The position numbers and the translations under genes are program-made. A DNA stretch of 64,000 nt from Rhodococcus sp. HM1. Its GTDB lineage: Bacteria > Actinomycetota > Actinomycetes > Mycobacteriales > Mycobacteriaceae. How positions within the stretch are numbered: the stretch's first letter is position 1; every line of letters begins with the position of its first letter. Under the pieces are notes generated by a model that saw only the letters and a list, made by a program, of their open reading frames with translations, was not told the origin of the DNA and did not search any database. Positions 24,795 to 33,782 of this stretch are shown here, piece by piece. The stretch lies in the NCBI RefSeq assembly GCF_023218075.1, contig NZ_JALPTB010000016.1, positions 1-64,000 on the forward strand. The letters are read 5' to 3'.

Positions 24795-25838
24795 TCACGC
24801 GTCGACGATGGCGCGCAGCTTCTCGAGCTGCTCGACGCGTCCTGCCGGGTCGGGGCTGAGGAACTTCACGTTCAAGGTCGTCGCACCCGCCTCCGCGAAT
24901 GCCGCGACCCGCTCGCGCACGTAGCCCTCGGGGCCGATCAGCGAAATCGCCCGGACCAGCTCGTCCGGCACCGCCGCGGCAGCTTCGTCCTTCTTTCCGT
25001 CCAGATACAGATCCTGGATGATCTTGGCGTCGGCCTCGTACCCGTATCGGCAGGCGAGGTCGTTGTAGAAGTTCTTGCCGCGGGCACCCATACCCCCGAT
25101 GTACAGCGCGAGGTGGGGCTTGACCAGGTCGAGCAGGTGATCGACGTCGTCACCGATCGCGAGCGCGGGGCCTGCGTAGACCTCCAGGTCGCCGAGGGAG
25201 GGATCGCGCTTGGCCTTACCCTTCGCGAGCGCCTCACCCCACACGTCGTTCGCGCGCTCCGGGTTGTAGAAGATCGGCTGCCAGCCCTCAGCGATTTCCG
25301 CGGTGAGGGCGACATTCTTCGGTCCCAGTGCGGCGATGACGATCGGGATGCGCTCACGCACCGGATGATTGATGATCTTCAGCGGCTTCCCGAGGCCCGT
25401 GCCCTTCTCCGGAGGCAGCGGAATCTGGTAGTACTTGCCGTCGTAGCGCACCGGTTCCCGGCGCCACACCTGCCGGCAGATGTCGACGAGCTCGCGGGTG
25501 CGTCCGAGCGGCGCCGTGTAGGGCACGCCGTGGAATCCTTCGATCACCTGCGGCCCCGACGCACCGATGCCGAGTACGAACCGTCCGTCGGACACGTAGT
25601 CGAGGCCGGCGGCGGTCATCGCCATCAGTGAGGGGGTGCGTGTGTAGATCTGGAAGATCCCGGATGCGAGCTGCACCCGCGACGTCTTCGCGGCGAGATA
25701 TCCGAGCTGGCTGACAGCGTCGAACGAGTAGGCCTCCGCCATGAAGACGACGTCCAGACCGGCGCGTTCCAGATCGGCGACCTCGGCGACGGTCTCGGCG
25801 AACCCGCCGCTGTAGGTGATCATGGTTCCGATGCGCAT
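24795..25838 (-). CDS. LLM-class F420-dependent oxidoreductase
   Basis: This 347-residue protein has a luciferase-like TIM barrel: the start MRIGTMITYSGGF, the segment LGIGASGPQVIEGFHGVPY, and PIVIAALGPKNVALTAEIAEGW for the F420 side. The family reduces or oxidises small carbonyls, lipids or xenobiotics using coenzyme F420. ATG 25838 has GGGAGTG upstream. A frame extending to 25967 has no support. It is divergent from the rifampin phosphotransferase gene across 320 bases. The substrate is unknown. Confidence 0.9.
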   Translation of the reverse strand: MRIGTMITYSGGFAETVAEVADLERAGLDVVFMAEAYSFDAVSQLGYLAAKTSRVQLASGIFQIYTRTPSLMAMTAAGLDYVSDGRFVLGIGASGPQVIEGFHGVPYTAPLGRTRELVDICRQVWRREPVRYDGKYYQIPLPPEKGTGLGKPLKIINHPVRERIPIVIAALGPKNVALTAEIAEGWQPIFYNPERANDVWGEALAKGKAKRDPSLGDLEVYAGPALAIGDDVDHLLDLVKPHLALYIGGMGARGKNFYNDLACRYGYEADAKIIQDLYLDGKKDEAAAAVPDELVRAISLIGPEGYVRERVAAFAEAGATTLNVKFLSPDPAGRVEQLEKLRAIVDA

Positions 25839-26158
25839 CGAGGCACTCCCGTCGAATTGTGCGGTGCTGCTGACGGATCCGAGGTCGATTCCCCGAGAAG
25901 ACAGCGGTATGTGCAGTTCAACACCTGCCGGGAAGCGGCGCAAGGACGCATCGCCGATCGAACTCATTGCCGACGCCTATGGTCCACGACCTCGACGGTT
26001 CGGCCACTGTTCGAAGAGGAGAGTGAGAGAGCGGGAATTGCGCTCCGTGCGGCTTGCTCCCACTTCCAATCTATACACGAATGGCGAGCCTCATGAGGCC
26101 CCGATTTTCGGCTCATAATCGCCCGCAGAATGCGGGACCAGCAGGGAAGGGCGGCAGC
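25839..26158. promoter_or_regulatory. 320-base divergent gap upstream of rph
   Basis: There is no gene here. It contains the perfect palindrome GCCTCATGAGGC (26088-26099), a TATACA (26072-26077) usable as a -10 for rph, and a purine-rich AGGGAAGGG before the rph start. Rifamycin-inactivation genes often have a conserved palindromic rifamycin-associated element upstream. I see only a partial resemblance (GGCTTGC near 26051-26057), so I do not claim one. Confidence 0.4.
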
Positions 26159-28783
26159 ATGCACTACGTATTGGGCTTCGAGGAGATCGACCGGACGCAG
26201 ATCGCGCTGGTCGGCGGCAAGGGCGCGAACCTCGGAGAGTTGTCGCGCATCGACGGCGTCCTCGTCCCCGACGGTTTCTGCGTGACAACCGACGCCTATC
26301 GCCGAGTCACGACAGGAACGCCGGCGCTCGACGCCCTGTTCGAGCAGCTCACACCCCTCACTCCGGACGATCGGGAGCAGATCGGCGCGGTGAGCGCGCA
26401 GGTTCGTCGCACGATCGAGGACTGCGTCGTCCCGGAGGAGGTGGCAGCGGCGATCAGGCAAGCACTGTCGCGCTTGGGTGACGACACAGCCTGTGCCGTG
26501 CGGTCCAGCGCGACCGCGGAGGATCTGCCGTCCGCGTCGTTCGCTGGTCAGCAGGACACGTACCTGAACGTCGTGGGGTCCGACGAAGTCCTCCGGCATG
26601 TCGTCAGGTGCTGGGCATCGCTGTTCACCGAACGTGCCGTCACCTACCGGATGCGCAACGGGATCGACCACCGCAAGGTGCACATGGCCGTGGTCGTGCA
26701 GCGGATGGTGGTCCCGGAGGCGTCCGGGATCATGTTCACGGCCGACCCCGTCACCTCCAACCGGACGGTCACCTCCATCGATGCCGGATTCGGTCTCGGG
26801 GAGGCGTTGGTGTCCGGCCAGGTGAACCCGGATGTCTATACGGTGCGCGACGGTGCCGTGGTCGGCAGGACGATCGCGACCAAGCCACGCGCTCTGTACG
26901 CCACACCGGATGGTGGGACACAGATGCGGGAGAATCCGCCGGAGCGGCAGACCCAACCGGTGCTGACGGACACACAGATCCTCCAGCTCGCGCGGTTGGG
27001 CCGCCGGATCGAAACGCACTTCGGCTGCCCGCAGGACATCGAATGGTGCCTGCGCGACGGCGATTTCCGGGTCGTTCAGAGCCGGCCCATCACCACGCTG
27101 TTCCCGATCCCGGAATCCGACGACGACGAGAATCGCGTGTACGTCTCGGTCGGACATCAGCAGATGATGACCGATGCCATGAAGCCACTCGGACTTTCCT
27201 TCTGGCAGATGACAAGTCGGGCACCAATGCGTGACGCCGGGGGCCGGCTGTTCGTCGACGTCACCGAGCGGCTTGCGTCGGCGACGGCCGGGCCCGCGAT
27301 CGTTGCCGCGCTCGGAAAGTCCGATCCGCTCATCGGCGATGCGCTGCAGACGATTCTGGACCGCGGCTTCGTCCCGCAAGGTCCGGACGACGGTTCCATC
27401 CCTGCAGCGGTGGGCGCCCCTGACCCGATCGCGCCGGATCCGGCGATCGTCACCGAACTCATCGCGCAGAGCGAGGCTTCCCTCGAGGTCTTGAAGCGTG
27501 ACATCGCAACCAAGACCGGGACGGAGCTGATCGACTTCATTCGGGACGATATCGAGGAACTCAGGCGGGTCCTGTTCGATCCGCGCGGTCTCCAAGCGAT
27601 CATGGCCGGGATGGGTGCTGCCGACTGGCTGAACGACCGGCTCGACGAGCGGCTGGGCGAACGGAATGCAGCCGACACGCTCACCCAATCGGTTCCGCAC
27701 AATGCGACCTCGGAAATGGGGCTGGCGCTGCTGGACGTGGCCGACGCCATCCGCCCGCATCCGCAGGTGGTGGCCTTCCTGCAGCAGGTCGAGGACTCGG
27801 GTTTCGACGACGACGCCTTCCTCGACGAGCTCGAAAAGTTCGACGGGGGCAGCGAAGCCCGCGCCGCCGTCGAGGACTACCTCGACAAGTACGGCATGCG
27901 ATGCGTCGGCGAAATCGACATCACCCGGCCCCGCTGGAGCGAAGCTCCGACGACCCTCGTCCCGCCGATCCTGGGAAATATCAAGGGTTTCGGTCCAGGT
28001 GCCGCCAATCAGCGCTTCGAGCAGGGTCGACGCAACTCCGACGAGAAGGAACGCGAGGTTCTGGAACGCTTGCGCGCCTTACCCGATGGGGACACCAAGG
28101 CCGAAGAGACGAAGCGGATGATCGACCGTGTCCGGGACTTCGCGGGGTACCGGGAGTATCCGAAGTACGGGATGGTGTGCCGCTACTTCGTGTACAAGCA
28201 GGCGTTGCTGCGCGAGGCCGACCGCCTCGTCCGGAACGGTGTAGTCAGCGATCGGGAGGACATCTTCTTCCTGAGGTTCGACGAACTCGCCGATCTCGTT
28301 GCGACACAGCGTGAGCGCAACGACCTGATCGACGAGCGACGGGACGAGTTCCGCACGTATAAGGCGCTGACGGCGCCCCGGGTGCTCACCTCGGACGGTG
28401 AAGCCCTCACCGGGGCCTACCGTCGCGAGGACCTTCCGGAAGGTGCGCTCGCCGGCATGGCGGTGTCGAGCGGGACCGTCGAGGGCCGTGCCCGCGTCGT
28501 CCTGGACATCGCGCACGCCGATCTCGCGGCCGACGACATCCTGGTCACCGCCTACACCGATCCGAGTTGGACACCCCTGTTCGTCGCCATCAAGGGCCTG
28601 GTGACGGAAGTGGGCGGTCTGATGACCCACGGTGCGGTGATCGCGCGAGAGTACGGGCTGCCGGCGATCGTGGGCGTCGAGAATGCAACACGGCTCATTC
28701 GGGACAGGCAACGGATACGGGTGAACGGGACGGACGGGTACGTCGAGATCCTCAGTGATGATCCACCGCATTCCCCCGAGTGA
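26159..28783 (+). CDS. rph: Rifampin phosphotransferase
   Basis: This 874-residue cytosolic enzyme inactivates rifamycins by moving a phosphate from ATP to the ansa-chain hydroxyl. Three domains can be followed. An N-terminal ATP-grasp-like domain (about 1-320) has VGGKGANLGELSRIDG, VRSSATAEDLPSASFAGQQD and QDIEWCLRDG. A long rifamycin-binding middle domain follows. The C-terminal swivelling His domain has GGLMTHGAVIAREYGLPA, with H824. Length and architecture match Listeria and actinobacterial Rph. ATG 26159 has AGGGAAGGG upstream. It stands alone, as resistance genes often do, and no rifamycin synthesis genes are present. Confidence 0.93.
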   Translation: MHYVLGFEEIDRTQIALVGGKGANLGELSRIDGVLVPDGFCVTTDAYRRVTTGTPALDALFEQLTPLTPDDREQIGAVSAQVRRTIEDCVVPEEVAAAIRQALSRLGDDTACAVRSSATAEDLPSASFAGQQDTYLNVVGSDEVLRHVVRCWASLFTERAVTYRMRNGIDHRKVHMAVVVQRMVVPEASGIMFTADPVTSNRTVTSIDAGFGLGEALVSGQVNPDVYTVRDGAVVGRTIATKPRALYATPDGGTQMRENPPERQTQPVLTDTQILQLARLGRRIETHFGCPQDIEWCLRDGDFRVVQSRPITTLFPIPESDDDENRVYVSVGHQQMMTDAMKPLGLSFWQMTSRAPMRDAGGRLFVDVTERLASATAGPAIVAALGKSDPLIGDALQTILDRGFVPQGPDDGSIPAAVGAPDPIAPDPAIVTELIAQSEASLEVLKRDIATKTGTELIDFIRDDIEELRRVLFDPRGLQAIMAGMGAADWLNDRLDERLGERNAADTLTQSVPHNATSEMGLALLDVADAIRPHPQVVAFLQQVEDSGFDDDAFLDELEKFDGGSEARAAVEDYLDKYGMRCVGEIDITRPRWSEAPTTLVPPILGNIKGFGPGAANQRFEQGRRNSDEKEREVLERLRALPDGDTKAEETKRMIDRVRDFAGYREYPKYGMVCRYFVYKQALLREADRLVRNGVVSDREDIFFLRFDELADLVATQRERNDLIDERRDEFRTYKALTAPRVLTSDGEALTGAYRREDLPEGALAGMAVSSGTVEGRARVVLDIAHADLAADDILVTAYTDPSWTPLFVAIKGLVTEVGGLMTHGAVIAREYGLPAIVGVENATRLIRDRQRIRVNGTDGYVEILSDDPPHSPE

Positions 28784-28798
28784 TTGGCCGTACCGACG

Positions 28799-28836
28799 GT
28801 GTGGGTTCGCCCCGGAATCCAGCGGCGTACCCACAC
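28799..28836 (+). terminator. Weak hairpin after rph
   Basis: The arms GTGTGGGT and ACCCACAC are separated by 22 bases, 15 bases after the rph stop and before the stop of the convergent PLD-like gene. The large loop makes it a modest candidate terminator. Confidence 0.4.
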
Positions 28837-28846
28837 TCATCGTCTC

Positions 28847-29917
28847 TCAGTACTCAGGCCAGAGGCTGAGGAGCGCGTCCACTGCAGACTTGCGGAAGTA
28901 GTTGCGCTCGAACTCAGGCTTCTCTCCCAGCGCCTCGAACACCCCGATGACGTCTGCCCACGACACGTCACGCGATGACTCCGTGAGGTGCAAGTAGCAG
29001 TATCTGTCCCCGTTGTCATCGTCGTACAGGTAGACGACGGGCCCCGGCGGCACTACCTGGCTCCCCTTTGTCACCTTCCCCTTCGCACTCGCATCTACGG
29101 CGATCACGCAAGCCCCCACGGAGAGCGGTAAGCGGTACTCGGGTTCCTCGATCTCGCGGAACACGAACAGAACTGAATCCGAATCCGGATCGTCACAGCC
29201 CAACTCGGCCGAAAGGCGCTCTCGGAGGTGCAAGACTTCGGCCGGAGGATCCAACTCTTCCGCCATCCGAACGAGCAGAAGCTGCGTCGGGCGCGGTCTC
29301 GACGCAGCACCCGTCTCGTCAGGGATCGTCTCGCCCGCGCTCGACGACGACTCGTCGAGAGTCTCGGTCGGCTCGGATTCCATGTGGTCCGGTGACCGAT
29401 CCACACCGCATTGCTCGATGAGCGCACGTACGTGATCGAGCGTGAGTGGTTCCGCGCGTGTTTTCCACGCGAGCAATTTGCTTCGGGCTTCGTCGACGCA
29501 GTCGCGACTGTCGGTCAGCACGACGCTCTCGGTGAGCGTCGTCGCCGAGGATCCCGAGAGGTTCGCGGACCCGACAAGCAAGAAGGGCGGGTGCGATTCG
29601 CCGGTAGACTCGGCAAGGATCATCTTGGCGTGCACGCCCTCCAGCGAATACACACGTACGCCCGCCTCGATCCACCTTGCAAGTACAAGGGGGTCGGTCG
29701 ATCCGGCTCGCACCGCTGACGCGCTCGCATCGACGATGATCGAAGAGCCCCGCTAGAGCTTGGTCAGATCACCACCATGCGAGCCGACGTACGCGACCGC
29801 CGCCAAAATGGCGCACGAGCGTGGCTCGAGGAGTGGGGCGAGTTCGTCCCACACCCGTTGCCCTGCAATCAATCTGACACTTCGATCTTCGAGCCCGAGA
29901 CTCGCCAAATCCGTCAT
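28847..29917 (-). pseudogene. Phospholipase D-like protein interrupted by an in-frame TAG
   Basis: Read through one in-frame amber codon, this is a 356-residue PLD-like protein. Codons 1-54 (ATG 29917, GAGGAAG upstream) end with VGSHGGDLTKL and TAG at 29753-29755. The same frame continues without another stop as RGSSIIVDASASAVRAGSTD, then GVHAKMILAE and LVGSANLSGSS, an HxK motif of the PLD nuclease superfamily. A charged C-terminal half follows. The sequence on both sides of the TAG fits one protein, so it looks like a single point mutation. It may be inactive, or read through. A GTG restart at 29713 would lose the first strand. PLD-like proteins of this kind are sometimes nucleases in defence or repair. 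Confidence 0.75.
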
Positions 29918-30157
29918 TGCTGTAGTGCTTCCTCGACCCGCATCTCCGCGTCGTGTGCCAGCGGGGCCGGTTTGTAGAACATAGCGTTGTCGGCCCCTTT
30001 CCCTGGTGTCGGCGACCCTTGCCGAACTCGCAGCAAAATCTACTGGAGAGAATCGAGACGATCGCGCATAGGGCAGATGTGCCCTGTTGTCGGTACCCGG
30101 TGACGGAACCATCATTCGGTCCATTCGAGTGAAGATTCCCGTCACCGACAGCGAGGT

Positions 30158-30541
30158 TCAGGCTTCCGGCAGCCCCGCGACCAACTCCGCCACGTGCTGG
30201 TTCAGGTTGGCCGACCACATCTCCGGGTGAGGATGGATCCACCGAGCGCCCGCGATGATCTGTTCGAAGACCAACTTGGCGACCTCCGCGGGTGTGAGTC
30301 CGCCACCGGCCAGGTATGCAGCCATCTGCTGCCGATAACCTTCGGCCCCTTCCGTTCCGGCGGTGCCTGCGTCGTCGAAGATGCGGGTGCGCACGGGGCC
30401 GGGCAGGAGTACGGACACACCGATGTTCGCGTCGACGGACTCGAGGTCCGCCGCCAGCGACTGTGCGAGGACCCGGACGACGTGCTTGCTGACCGTGTAC
30501 GCCGACTGCGACGCGCCGATACCGTCACCCCCGACCGACCG
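30158..30541 (-). pseudogene. 5'-truncated short-chain dehydrogenase
   Basis: About 127 residues of an SDR remain: the active-site segment SQSAYTVSKHVVRVLAQSL with the YxxxK pair, VSVLLPGPVRTRIF, and a C-terminal domain ending GLPEA. The frame is closed upstream by TGA at 30542-30544, and no start precedes the Tyr-Lys segment, so the Rossmann cofactor half is missing. A possible piece of the upstream part lies in another frame to about 30591. It is divergent from an intact TetR gene, with a TetR-type operator between, so it was probably that regulator's target. Confidence 0.72.
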
Positions 30542-30638
30542 TCACCGGCGGCGCGAGGGCCGCGCTGAAACCCCACAAGCACGATCCCCATCTGGGACGA
30601 CGGTGTTGCACCGCAGTGGGGCGGAACTTAGACTGACC

Positions 30639-30659
30639 TAAGTTATAGGGCATAACTTA
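30639..30659. promoter_or_regulatory. TAAGTTAT-N5-ATAACTTA operator
   Basis: A perfect 8-base inverted repeat with a 5-base centre lies 23 bases before the TetR gene start and on the 5' side of the divergent SDR remnant. AT-rich sequence like this is rare in the window. It fits a TetR autoregulatory site. Confidence 0.65.
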
Positions 30660-30682
30660 ACGAGAAGCAGGGGTACAGGCAC

Positions 30683-31363
30683 GTGATCGGCAGACGTCCG
30701 CGCATGTTCGAGGTCGACGACATCATTCGCGTCGGCCGGGAACTCGGGATGCGCAGGCTGAGCATGAACGCCGTCGCGGCGGAGCTCGGTGTGTCCTCGA
30801 CCGCCCTGTACCGGGCGGTCGACGGACGGTGGGGGCTCGAACGGCTCGTCGGCGAAAGCCTGCTCGGCGACCTGAAGCTCCACGACGATCCGGATCACGA
30901 CATCGAGCAGCACCTGCTGTCCTTCGGCCTGCAGATGTGGCATTTCATCGTCCGGCACCCCGGCCTCGGTGTGTACATGCAGATCCTGTTTCCCCGCGGC
31001 GAGGCCGGTCGCCTCCTGATGGCGCACCAGATCGAAGCGTTGAGCAAACGCGGATACAGCCCCGACGTCGCGATCGCGCTGTCCAGCGTGATCGCCGGTG
31101 TCTCCATCAACTATGCGGTGGCCGAGGACTCCCAGCGCGAGCACGCCGACGAACTCGATGCGCAGCGCCAGGAGGTTACCGCCCAGCTGAAGACGGACGA
31201 AGACCTGGCGGAGGCACACCGCAACCTTCCGTCGGTCGAACACACACAGTTCGTGAGACTCGTTCTGGCAGCGATGGTCCGGGGAGTCGTGTCGGTCGCG
31301 CCTCCCGGGCGGCCGCTCGATCAGGTCATGGCCGAGCTGGCGGCGATGGGAATGGGGATCTGA
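30683..31363 (+). CDS. TetR family regulator with C-terminal TetR_C domain
   Basis: This 226-residue regulator has an HTH within GMRRLSMNAVAAELGVSSTALYRAVDGRWGLERLVG (about 22-58), and a helical domain containing HFIVRHPGLGVYMQILFPRGEAG. The start is GTG 30683 with AGCAGGGG upstream. It is intact although both flanks are damaged genes. The palindrome upstream is probably its own operator, and the headless SDR was probably its target. The effector is unknown. Confidence 0.9.
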   Translation: MIGRRPRMFEVDDIIRVGRELGMRRLSMNAVAAELGVSSTALYRAVDGRWGLERLVGESLLGDLKLHDDPDHDIEQHLLSFGLQMWHFIVRHPGLGVYMQILFPRGEAGRLLMAHQIEALSKRGYSPDVAIALSSVIAGVSINYAVAEDSQREHADELDAQRQEVTAQLKTDEDLAEAHRNLPSVEHTQFVRLVLAAMVRGVVSVAPPGRPLDQVMAELAAMGMGI

Positions 31364-31429
31364 TGACCGAACGAGGTTTTCAGGGGCGATGATGCGTGGG
31401 TTCGGTGCCCGCGACCACGACGCCGTGGT

Positions 31430-31774
31430 GCCCTGTCCGGAGTTGAGCGGCAACGTGTTTCGATCGCGCGGGCGCTGCTGAAACCGGCACCGGTGCTGCT
31501 CGTCGACGAGGCCACCAGCGCGTTGGACACGGAGAACGAAACCGCGGTCGTGCAGGCCTTGACCGCCGACCCGACGCCGCGCACCCGGGTGATCGTCACG
31601 CACCGGCTGGCCGGCATCCGCACCGCCGACCGGGTCGTGTTCCTCGAGCGCGGCCGCGGCGTCGAGGACGGCGGCGTCGACGAGCTGCTCGCCGCAGGGG
31701 GTCGCTTCGCGGAGTTCTGGCGACAGCGCGACGCCGCGTCCGCATGGCGGCTGGAAACCTCACCCAAGGGGTAG
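31430..31774 (+). pseudogene. C-terminal fragment of an ABC transporter ATPase
   Basis: About 114 residues retain the ABC signature in altered form (LSGVERQRVSIARALL; the usual LSGGE has Gly to Val), the Walker B and D-loop VLLVDEATSALDTENE, and the H-loop VIVTHRLAGI. Walker A and everything before are missing and no start precedes the signature. The stretch is the tail of a half-transporter of the exporter type. It lies 66 bases after the TetR gene in the same damaged zone as the SDR remnant. Confidence 0.75.
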
Positions 31775-31848
31775 TGCCGGGAGCCCCGGAAAGCTCGTAG
31801 GGTGCGCAATACGGGAAGTCCGTGCCGAAACCCGCCGTCCGGTTCCAT

Positions 31849-31871
31849 GATGGATCCGGCCGGAATCCATC
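31849..31871. promoter_or_regulatory. GATGGAT-N9-ATCCATC palindrome upstream of the KAS III-like gene
   Basis: Seven-base arms flank a CCGGCCGG-containing centre, 23 bases before the KAS III-like start. It is a candidate operator or promoter-overlapping site; no regulator is adjacent. Confidence 0.4.
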
Positions 31872-31893
31872 GATACCGGCCGGAGAGGACACC

Positions 31894-32931
31894 ATGCCCA
31901 CCGCTATCAACACCGCACCCGCGGTCACGCACGCCGCACTGCTCGGAATCGGGGCATACCGCCCCCGCCGGGTGGTACCCAACGCCGAGATCGTCGACCG
32001 CATCGATTCCTCCGACGAGTGGATCCGGACCCGCTCGGGCATCGCCACCCGCCGCTGGGCCGAACCCGACGAGACGATCGTGTCGATGAGCGTCGCCGCC
32101 TCCCGCGAGGCGCTGTCCGCAGCCGGGCTGGACGTGGACCAGATCGACGCGGTCGTGCTGGCCACGTCGTCGCAGATGGTGCTCGGCCCCTCCGCCGGGG
32201 CGGTCGTGGCCACCGAACTCGGTATGCACGACACCGCGGCGTTCGACATCTCCGCGGGCTGCGCGGGCTTCTGCTACGCACTGGGGAACGCGGCGGCCCT
32301 GGTCCGGGCAGGACAGGCCCGTCACGTTCTCGTGATCGGCGTCGAACGACTGTCGGATCTGCTCGACCCCACCGACCGCACGTGCGCGTTCATCTTCGCC
32401 GACGGGGCCGGCGCCGCCGTGGTCGGACCCTCCGACACCGAGGGCATCGGACCGGTCGCGTGGGGCTCCGACGGCTCCCAGACCGACGCCATCAAGCAGG
32501 ACAAGGACTTCGCGCGCTACTTCGCCGAAGTCGAGGCGGCGGGCGGCAGCGGGACCGTGCCCGAACGGCCCTACATCCGCATGAACGGTGCCGCGGTGTT
32601 CCGGTGGGCCGTCACGTTCCTGGAGAAGGCGTGCCGCGACGCTCTCGGCAAGGCCGGGGTCACCGTCGACGACCTGGACGCTTTCGTGCCACACCAGGCC
32701 AACAGCCGCATCACCGACGCGCTGGTTCGCGCGCTGGCCCTGCCCGATTCGGTCGCGGTCGCGGGGGACATCGCCGAGACCGGCAACACGAGCGCCGCGT
32801 CGATTCCGCTCGCGATGGAAGAACTCCTCCGGTCCGGCAAGGCGAAACCCGGCGACACCGCACTGCTGGTGGGGTTCGGCGCCGGGCTCGCGTACGCGGG
32901 GCAGGTCGTGAAGCTTCCCCCGCTCGGTTAG
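31894..32931 (+). CDS. 3-oxoacyl-ACP synthase III (FabH-like)
   Basis: This 345-residue condensing enzyme has the KAS III triad: Cys123 in ISAGCAGF, His267 in VPHQANSR, and Asn298 in ETGNTSAAS. Family members start fatty acid synthesis from an acyl-CoA and malonyl-ACP, or make acyl-thioester products in side pathways. ATG 31894 has GGAGAGGA just upstream; the ATG at 31822 is weaker. There is no acyl carrier protein or other FAS II gene beside it, so it may be the main FabH or a special-purpose paralogue. Confidence 0.93.
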   Translation: MPTAINTAPAVTHAALLGIGAYRPRRVVPNAEIVDRIDSSDEWIRTRSGIATRRWAEPDETIVSMSVAASREALSAAGLDVDQIDAVVLATSSQMVLGPSAGAVVATELGMHDTAAFDISAGCAGFCYALGNAAALVRAGQARHVLVIGVERLSDLLDPTDRTCAFIFADGAGAAVVGPSDTEGIGPVAWGSDGSQTDAIKQDKDFARYFAEVEAAGGSGTVPERPYIRMNGAAVFRWAVTFLEKACRDALGKAGVTVDDLDAFVPHQANSRITDALVRALALPDSVAVAGDIAETGNTSAASIPLAMEELLRSGKAKPGDTALLVGFGAGLAYAGQVVKLPPLG

Positions 32932-32945
32932 ACGCCTGAACGACA

Positions 32946-32982
32946 GCGGCGCTGCGGCCCCCACCGGGGACCGCAGCGCCGC
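32946..32982. terminator. Strong bidirectional hairpin between fabH-like and fabG-like genes
   Basis: The 12-base stem GCGGCGCTGCGG with its complement, extended by a CCCC/GGGG inner stem, lies in the gap between two convergent stops. It can terminate both genes. Confidence 0.75.
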
Positions 32983-32994
32983 GTTCGGCTCGAT

Positions 32995-33753
32995 TCAGTC
33001 CTTCGGACCACCGGCAACGTAGATGACCTGGCCGGACACGAAACCGGAACCCTCGGACGCGAGGAACGACGCGGTGTGGGCGATGTCCTCCGGCTTGCCG
33101 ACGCGCGCGACCGGGATCTGCGCCGCGGCGGCCTTCTTGTAGTCCTCGAACGGGACGCCGACACGCTCGGCGGTCGCGGCGGTCATCTCGGTCTCGATGA
33201 AGCCCGGGGCGATCGCGTTGGCGGTGACACCGAACTTGCCGAGCTCGATCGCGAGGGTCTTGGTGAAGCCCTGCATGCCGGCCTTGGCAGCGGAGTAGTT
33301 CACCTGACCGCGGTTGCCCTGCGCGGACGTGCTCGACAGGTTGACAATGCGGCCGAACTTGTTGTCCACCATGTACTTCTGGCAGGCACGCGTCATCAGG
33401 AACGCGCCGCGCAGGTGCACGGCCATGACCGCGTCCCAGTCTTCGACGGTCATCTTGAACAGCAGGTTGTCGCGGGTGATGCCGGCGTTGTTGATCAGGA
33501 CCGTCGGCTCGCCGAGTTCGGTGGCGACCTTCTCCACCGCAGCGGCGACCGACTGCTCGTCGGCGACGTTCGCGCCGACCGCGAGGGCCTTGCCGCCGAC
33601 GGACTCGATGGCGGCGACGGTGTCGGCGCAGGCGTCGGCGTCGAGATCGAGCACGGCGACCTGGAGGCCGTCCTCGGCGAGACGCTTGGCGACGGCGGCA
33701 CCGATGCCGCGGGCGGCTCCGGTGACGATGGCGGTGCGGACTGTCGAGCTCAC
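32995..33753 (-). CDS. fabG: 3-oxoacyl-ACP reductase-like SDR (FabG family)
   Basis: This 252-residue SDR has VTGAARGIG near residue 10, NNAGITRDNLLFKM, the catalytic NLSSTSAQGNRGQVNYSAAK region, and APGFIETEMTA. This is the FabG subclass, which reduces 3-oxoacyl-ACP or acetoacetyl-CoA with NADPH. GTG 33753 has GGAGG seven bases upstream; earlier starts lie in noise. It follows another SDR after 29 bases and lies near thiolase and dehydrogenase genes, so a role in beta-oxidation or acetoacetyl-CoA metabolism is as likely as one in fatty acid synthesis. Confidence 0.92.
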   Translation of the reverse strand: MSSTVRTAIVTGAARGIGAAVAKRLAEDGLQVAVLDLDADACADTVAAIESVGGKALAVGANVADEQSVAAAVEKVATELGEPTVLINNAGITRDNLLFKMTVEDWDAVMAVHLRGAFLMTRACQKYMVDNKFGRIVNLSSTSAQGNRGQVNYSAAKAGMQGFTKTLAIELGKFGVTANAIAPGFIETEMTAATAERVGVPFEDYKKAAAAQIPVARVGKPEDIAHTASFLASEGSGFVSGQVIYVAGGPKD

Positions 33754-33782
33754 TACGAAACCTCCAGTAGATGGTGGAACGG

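Noticed and set aside
26040-26070. Possible rifamycin-associated element upstream of rph
   Set aside because: Only one half-site resemblance (GGCTTGC) is present and no inverted partner is found, so I do not claim the element.
25964-27760. 598-codon minus-strand frame opposite rph
   Set aside because: No family motif; rph in the other strand is a complete, recognisable enzyme.
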